Position numbers and translations under genes: made by a program. From positions 1-18,896 of the forward strand of contig JAZNAQ010000052.1 of NCBI GenBank assembly GCA_045586595.1: a stretch of 18,896 nt of DNA, in the 5' to 3' direction. Source of the stretch: SIG480 sp045586595. Lineage in GTDB: Bacteria; Bacillota; Clostridia; Oscillospirales; JAAYXM01. A model generated the notes under the pieces. The model saw nothing but the letters and a program-made list of their open reading frames with translations, was not told the origin of the DNA and made no database searches. This document shows positions 15,391-18,896 of this stretch, piece after piece (positions within the stretch are counted from its first letter, which is position 1; each line of letters opens with the position of its first letter).

Positions 15391-16173
15391 ATGAAATTTG
15401 ATTTGCATGTACACACAAACCTGTCATATGACTCAAAGATGACATCAGACGAGCTTGTAGCGGCAGCCCGCGCGGCAGGGCTTTCGGGGGTTGCAGTATG
15501 CGACCACAACGCATTCCGCCGCCACCGTGAGCGCGAAAACTTCTTTTTTATCCCCGCATGCGAGTTTTCTACCGATGTAGGTCATCTCATTGTTTACTTC
15601 ATGAAAGAGCACATCAACGAATCCCTCTCGCGTGATGAATACGGACGTTTTTACTGGCGCGATATATGCAAGGCGGCGCATGACCAAGGCGCGCTCGTCT
15701 TCTATGCACACCCTTTTGCGCCGCCCCGCCCTCACACTGATGCATTATATGAGCAGCTTGACGGGATTGAAGTTTTCAACTCCCGAGTTGTTCACTCAAG
15801 ATTACGCAATGCAAACAAGCGCGCTCTTGAACTTTGCAGAAACCTTAAAAAGCCATTCTCCGCAGGAAGCGATGCTCACTCACCTACTGAGGTCGGTACT
15901 ACCTACTGGGAATGTGACCTACCGGAATCTGCGATGAACGAACCGGATTTTGAGGACAAACTCAAAGCGGAGCTTCTCTCTTGCCGAGGACGTGTTTTTG
16001 CAGGAGCGGCTTCCCCCTTTGCGGTGCTTCACTGCAAAAGATATATGTACCGCACCGAAAAACTTTACTGGAGACTTTTAAAAAGCAATCTTGTATATAT
16101 TTTTACTGCGGTAAAACATCTCTTTACAAAAAAGTTCAATGCGAAATACATTGATGTTTACACGGAGGAATAG
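15391..16173 (+). CDS. PHP-domain metal-dependent phosphoesterase-like protein
   Basis: A 260-residue protein with the polymerase-and-histidinol-phosphatase fold, which hydrolyses phosphoesters with a two- or three-metal centre. Ligands are visible: HVH at 6-8, VCDHN with Asp38-His39, Glu58 in ACEFS, His107 in AHPF, and GSDAH at 159-163. After residue 200 a basic helical tail (KLYWRLLKSNLVYIF) has no metal ligands and might contact the membrane. It begins 6 nt after the ATP-grasp gene, with GAGG about 9 nt upstream, and ends 2 nt before the deacetylase, so translation is probably coupled through all three. A phosphatase acting on a phosphorylated sugar or lipid intermediate fits the neighbours; histidinol phosphatase is unlikely without his genes nearby. 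Confidence 0.88.
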   Translation: MKFDLHVHTNLSYDSKMTSDELVAAARAAGLSGVAVCDHNAFRRHRERENFFFIPACEFSTDVGHLIVYFMKEHINESLSRDEYGRFYWRDICKAAHDQGALVFYAHPFAPPRPHTDALYEQLDGIEVFNSRVVHSRLRNANKRALELCRNLKKPFSAGSDAHSPTEVGTTYWECDLPESAMNEPDFEDKLKAELLSCRGRVFAGAASPFAVLHCKRYMYRTEKLYWRLLKSNLVYIFTAVKHLFTKKFNAKYIDVYTEE

Positions 16174-16175
16174 GC

Positions 16176-17534
16176 ATGGTTTTATATGATTTAGCGCGCC
16201 GCGCCAAGCACGTTTTAAAAGAATATCAAAAAAGCCGCGACTGCGAATATGTAACCCCTGTCAGAAGAATAGAAAAGGTATACCCCCCGGCAGGGCGGAG
16301 AGTTGTTGCAATGACATTTGATGACGGCCCGACAGACACCAAAACAAATCCGAAGGTATCAGACGACGGTCTTACCATGCACCTCATTAACACACTCGAA
16401 AAATACGGTGCCAAAGGTACGTTTGACGTTATCGGAACAACCGAATTCAACTACCCCGACGAAGCAGGCGTCCACGGCTCTTTTTCATGGGGCGGTGTTA
16501 AATATGACCACTACCCCGACATTAACCAAGACACCCACGCCGGCGCAAATAACCGTCCCGAGCTTATAGAGCGTATTCTCGCAGGCGGTCACGAAATCAC
16601 AAACCACGGCTATCGCCACATACTGTTCGGGCATCTCAAGCTCGTATACGGCGCACGCGCGTGCTTTAACAACATACACGAGGTCGTAGAAGACATAATG
16701 GAGCTTCACAAGCTAATGCTTGATAACTATAATTATAAGATGCGTCTTTCGCGCCCGCCTCATTATGTTGACAAAATACCCGATGGCAAAACGTCATATG
16801 ATGCATACCGCTATGCAGGCTACAACTATCTTGCCGCAAGCTTTGATGGCGGCGGCTGGCTCCCGTCGTGCGGCGACTTCTCAAAGGACACTGATGCTAT
16901 GGTAGAGCCTCTTCGACGCGCCCTTGAAGAAAATCCGGACGCGCTCAACGGTCAGATAATCTTCCAGAAGGACGGCTACAGCATGTCACGCCATACTCCG
17001 GTTGCCGAAGCCCTCCCCATTCAGCTTGAGCTTCTAAAGAACTATGACTATAAGGTTGTTACTGTATCTGAGCTTCTTTCAATGTCATCGTTTACGGATT
17101 GCGATAATGAGGATGCCTGTGCGCTTGCAAACGCAGGCTATACAGTAGCTTATCGTAATAACACGCTCCAGCCCGAGCGTGCGCTTACCTATGGCGAGCT
17201 TGTTGCTATGTGCATACCGCCAGAAACCGCACTTGAAATGTACCGTGAGTATGTAGACTCTGATTACTCTACTGCAAAGCTTGACATCACTGCGGCGAAG
17301 AAATACGGTGTTGATGAAAAAAGTCCGTATTTTATTGCGTTCTGTGCAGCACTCAAACTTGGATTTATAAAGCGTGATAACCCCGCACGGCTGTCGCATA
17401 AATCTCGCGTCAGCGCCGAAACCTTTACAAAGCTGATGCGCGCAGTCGCGCCCGATTATGAATTCACAATGAGCCCTAAATTTCTCAAGCGCGGCGACGT
17501 ATTTACACATCTCCGCCATGCATTTTTAAAATAA
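16176..17534 (+). CDS. Polysaccharide deacetylase (NodB domain) without signal peptide, with C-terminal SLH-like region
   Basis: A 452-residue protein whose NodB domain (about 43-302) should remove N- or O-acetyl groups from a sugar polymer or amino sugar. Motif 1 is MTFDDGPTD at 46-54 (Asp49/Asp50), motif 2 NHGYRH at 143-148 (His144/His148), motif 3 SRPPHY at 192-197, and a late RHTPVAE at 272-278. Between motifs 1 and 2 there is a longer insert (about 90-135) than in compact NodB proteins. The N-terminus is charged, with no signal peptide or anchor, which is unusual for a wall deacetylase. Residues 306-430 resemble weak S-layer-homology repeats (LKLGFIKRD and VSAETFTKLM stretches), a tentative reading. 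GGAGG lies before the ATG, which starts 2 nt after the PHP stop. Substrate unknown. Confidence 0.87.
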   Translation: MVLYDLARRAKHVLKEYQKSRDCEYVTPVRRIEKVYPPAGRRVVAMTFDDGPTDTKTNPKVSDDGLTMHLINTLEKYGAKGTFDVIGTTEFNYPDEAGVHGSFSWGGVKYDHYPDINQDTHAGANNRPELIERILAGGHEITNHGYRHILFGHLKLVYGARACFNNIHEVVEDIMELHKLMLDNYNYKMRLSRPPHYVDKIPDGKTSYDAYRYAGYNYLAASFDGGGWLPSCGDFSKDTDAMVEPLRRALEENPDALNGQIIFQKDGYSMSRHTPVAEALPIQLELLKNYDYKVVTVSELLSMSSFTDCDNEDACALANAGYTVAYRNNTLQPERALTYGELVAMCIPPETALEMYREYVDSDYSTAKLDITAAKKYGVDEKSPYFIAFCAALKLGFIKRDNPARLSHKSRVSAETFTKLMRAVAPDYEFTMSPKFLKRGDVFTHLRHAFLK

Positions 17535-17539
17535 CTGCA

Positions 17540-17570
17540 CAGGGACGGTCTCTTGCCGTCCCTGCTTTTA
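17540..17570 (+). terminator. Hairpin between the deacetylase and the cation transporter
   Basis: A 9-bp GC-rich stem (17540-17548 with 17556-17564) with a 7-nt loop is followed by CTTTTA. It is terminator-like but the T-run is short, so partial read-through into the transporter gene is likely; no separate promoter for that gene was found. Confidence 0.55.
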
Positions 17571-17585
17571 AAGGTAAGTGATAAC

Positions 17586-18752
17586 ATGACAAATATTATA
17601 GTGCACCTTTTCATCAAGGATGCCGACAACATTTCAAACCCCGCAGTCCGTGCAAGATACGGCATTGTTTCAAGCACTGTGGGCATTGTCTGCAACATAC
17701 TTCTCGCCGCCCTTAAATTTGTTCTCGGCGTGCTTGCAAACAGCATCGCGATAACCGCCGATGCGATAAACAATCTCTCCGACAGCGCATCAAGCGTTGT
17801 TACGCTTGTAGGGTTTAAGCTGTCTTCAAAGCCCGCCGACCGCGAACACCCTTTCGGCCATGGCAGAATAGAATATGTCTGCGGGCTTGTAATCGCATTT
17901 CTTGTTCTTCTCGTCGGCTTCGAGGTGGGAAAAACCTCAATATCACGCATTATAGCAGGTGACAGCGCAGTGTTTTCGCCGTTTGTTGCAGTCGGCCTTG
18001 CTGTATCGGTTATTGTAAAACTTTGGCTGAATCGCTTTAACAAAAAACTCGGCGACAAAATAGACTCAGCGGCGATGCAGGCTGTTGCGGCAGACAGCAT
18101 ATCAGACGCAATGTCAACCGCCGTCACGCTCATCGCAATAATTGCATCAAGGTTTACCTCTGCTCCGATTGACGGATATATAGGGATCCTCGTAAGCTTG
18201 CTTGTCATGTGGGCAGGTGTCGGGATTATACGCGACACGCTCACCCCGCTCCTCGGCACAGCACCCGATGCCGACATTGTTAAGAAGATACATGATGAAA
18301 TTCTCAGTTACGACAAAATTCTTGGTATACATGACCTGATTGTTCACGAATACGGCCCCGGCAAAATGTTTGCATCCCTCCACGCCGAGGTATCATCTCA
18401 GGAAAACGTAATGGACAGCCACGGGCTTATTGACCGCATTGAGAGTGAGGTATCTAAAAAGCTCGGGATAGAAATTCTCATACACATGGACCCGCTCGAG
18501 GTTGAAAACGAAGAGGTTTGCAAGTGCCGAGACGATGTATATGATGCCGTAAGAAAGCTTGACAACTCGTTTACTATGCATGATTTTCGTATAGTGCCGA
18601 GCGGAGAGTTCAAAAACATCCTGTTCGATGTAGTTGTTCCGATTGACTATGCCGCCCCTAACGAAATAGTAACCGACATGGTTATCACCGCCGTTTCAGC
18701 ACTCGACCCATGCTATGTAGTAAAGCCTACAATAGACAGAAGCATGGTTTAA
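17586..18752 (+). CDS. Cation diffusion facilitator, MntE-like metal site, with doubled C-terminal domain
   Basis: A membrane antiporter exporting a divalent metal, 388 residues from this start. Six hydrophobic helices lie between about 30 and 216. The metal site in TM2 is Asn62-x3-Asp66 (INNLSD) and in TM5 Asp170-x3-Asp174 (DSISD), the Asn-Asp/Asp-Asp quartet known from manganese exporters such as MntE rather than the His-containing zinc site; manganese export is therefore inferred. After residue 230 there are two consecutive cytoplasmic domains: GIHDLIVHEYGPG at 247-259 corresponds to TMHDFRIVPSG at 330-340, explaining the length above the usual 300. The start at 17586 is chosen over an in-frame TTG at 17553, since that TTG lies inside the hairpin before the gene. 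AAAGG is 11 nt upstream. A terminator follows. Confidence 0.92.
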   Translation: MTNIIVHLFIKDADNISNPAVRARYGIVSSTVGIVCNILLAALKFVLGVLANSIAITADAINNLSDSASSVVTLVGFKLSSKPADREHPFGHGRIEYVCGLVIAFLVLLVGFEVGKTSISRIIAGDSAVFSPFVAVGLAVSVIVKLWLNRFNKKLGDKIDSAAMQAVAADSISDAMSTAVTLIAIIASRFTSAPIDGYIGILVSLLVMWAGVGIIRDTLTPLLGTAPDADIVKKIHDEILSYDKILGIHDLIVHEYGPGKMFASLHAEVSSQENVMDSHGLIDRIESEVSKKLGIEILIHMDPLEVENEEVCKCRDDVYDAVRKLDNSFTMHDFRIVPSGEFKNILFDVVVPIDYAAPNEIVTDMVITAVSALDPCYVVKPTIDRSMV

Positions 18753-18765
18753 TTTAAATAATGAT

Positions 18766-18796
18766 CCCCCCGTGTAACGGGGGGTATTTCATTTTC
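18766..18796 (+). terminator. Terminator after the cation transporter
   Basis: CCCCCCG (18766-18772) pairs with CGGGGGG (18778-18784) over a TGTAA loop, followed by TATTTCATTTT. It ends the rightward transcription unit 13 nt after the stop codon. Confidence 0.8.
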
Positions 18797-18896
18797 GGGC
18801 ATAGCCCTAACTGTTACTGGCGACGCACAAGTGCGTTTTAGGTTGGCCTGCCAGCCACGCAACTGTTACTTATTACCCATAAATGGGTCCCGCGGG
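18797..18896. repeat. Array of short palindromes with a repeated 10-mer, truncated at the edge
   Basis: Five perfect or near-perfect hairpins follow each other: GGGC-ATA-GCCC (18797-18807), ACGCAC-AA-GTGCGT (18823-18836), GGTTGGC-CT-GCCAGCC (18841-18856), ACCCAT-AA-ATGGGT (18875-18888) and CCCGCGGG (18889-18896). The 10-mer AACTGTTACT occurs at 18809-18818 and 18861-18870. No gene was recognised. The look is that of a dispersed intergenic repeat element, or the start of a structured RNA continuing beyond the window. Confidence 0.5.

Noticed and set aside
17456..18277. Leftward 273-codon frame opposite the cation transporter
   Set aside because: It is the complement of a convincing membrane transporter; its Ser/Thr/Ile-rich composition is that of an antisense shadow.

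Overview
This window looks like chromosomal DNA of an anaerobic, low-to-mid GC Firmicute, most likely a gut Clostridia of the Oscillospiraceae/Ruminococcaceae type. The basis is a single-chain pyruvate:ferredoxin oxidoreductase, a PduL-type phosphotransacylase, purine-rich Shine-Dalgarno sites, TTGNNN-17-TATAAT promoters and the overall protein similarity style. No rRNA, tRNA, CRISPR array, prophage or transposase was seen. The taxonomic call is an inference from gene content.

Layout. (1) 1-464: control region. A leftward gene begins at the very edge, and its leader has a 12-bp inverted repeat that includes the ribosome-binding site. To the right lie three hairpins, one a good leftward terminator with no recognisable gene in front of it. 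(2) 465-5340, rightward: pduL, a small nitroreductase and nifJ. PFOR makes acetyl-CoA and reduced ferredoxin from pyruvate, and PduL can convert acetyl-CoA to acetyl phosphate, so this is a plausible acetate/ATP energy module. (3) 5341-7780: two stacked terminators, leftward O-acetylhomoserine sulfhydrylase (metY), and a divergent diacylglycerol-kinase-type lipid kinase, closed by a compact bidirectional terminator. (4) 7781-13972, leftward: a tightly spaced four-gene operon behind one promoter, encoding a Gfo/Idh/MocA dehydrogenase, an 880-residue fused dihydropyrimidine-dehydrogenase-like flavoprotein, a UxuB-like SDR and a YtcJ-like amidohydrolase. (5) 14126-18796, rightward: an ATP-grasp ligase, a PHP-domain hydrolase and a NodB-type deacetylase lacking a signal peptide, almost without gaps, then a cation diffusion facilitator with an Asn-Asp/Asp-Asp metal site. 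(6) 18797-18896: a run of short perfect palindromes with a repeated 10-mer, cut by the window edge.

The two regions most worth following up are the leftward operon and the ATP-grasp/PHP/deacetylase cluster. The operon combines a sugar-type dehydrogenase, a complete NAD(P)H-flavin-FeS reductase, a second sugar-acid-like dehydrogenase and a hydrolase, with no transporter or regulator; it reads like a reductive/hydrolytic pathway for one unidentified substrate. The cluster could deacetylate an amino sugar and then acylate the free amine inside the cell. Both functional readings are inferences.
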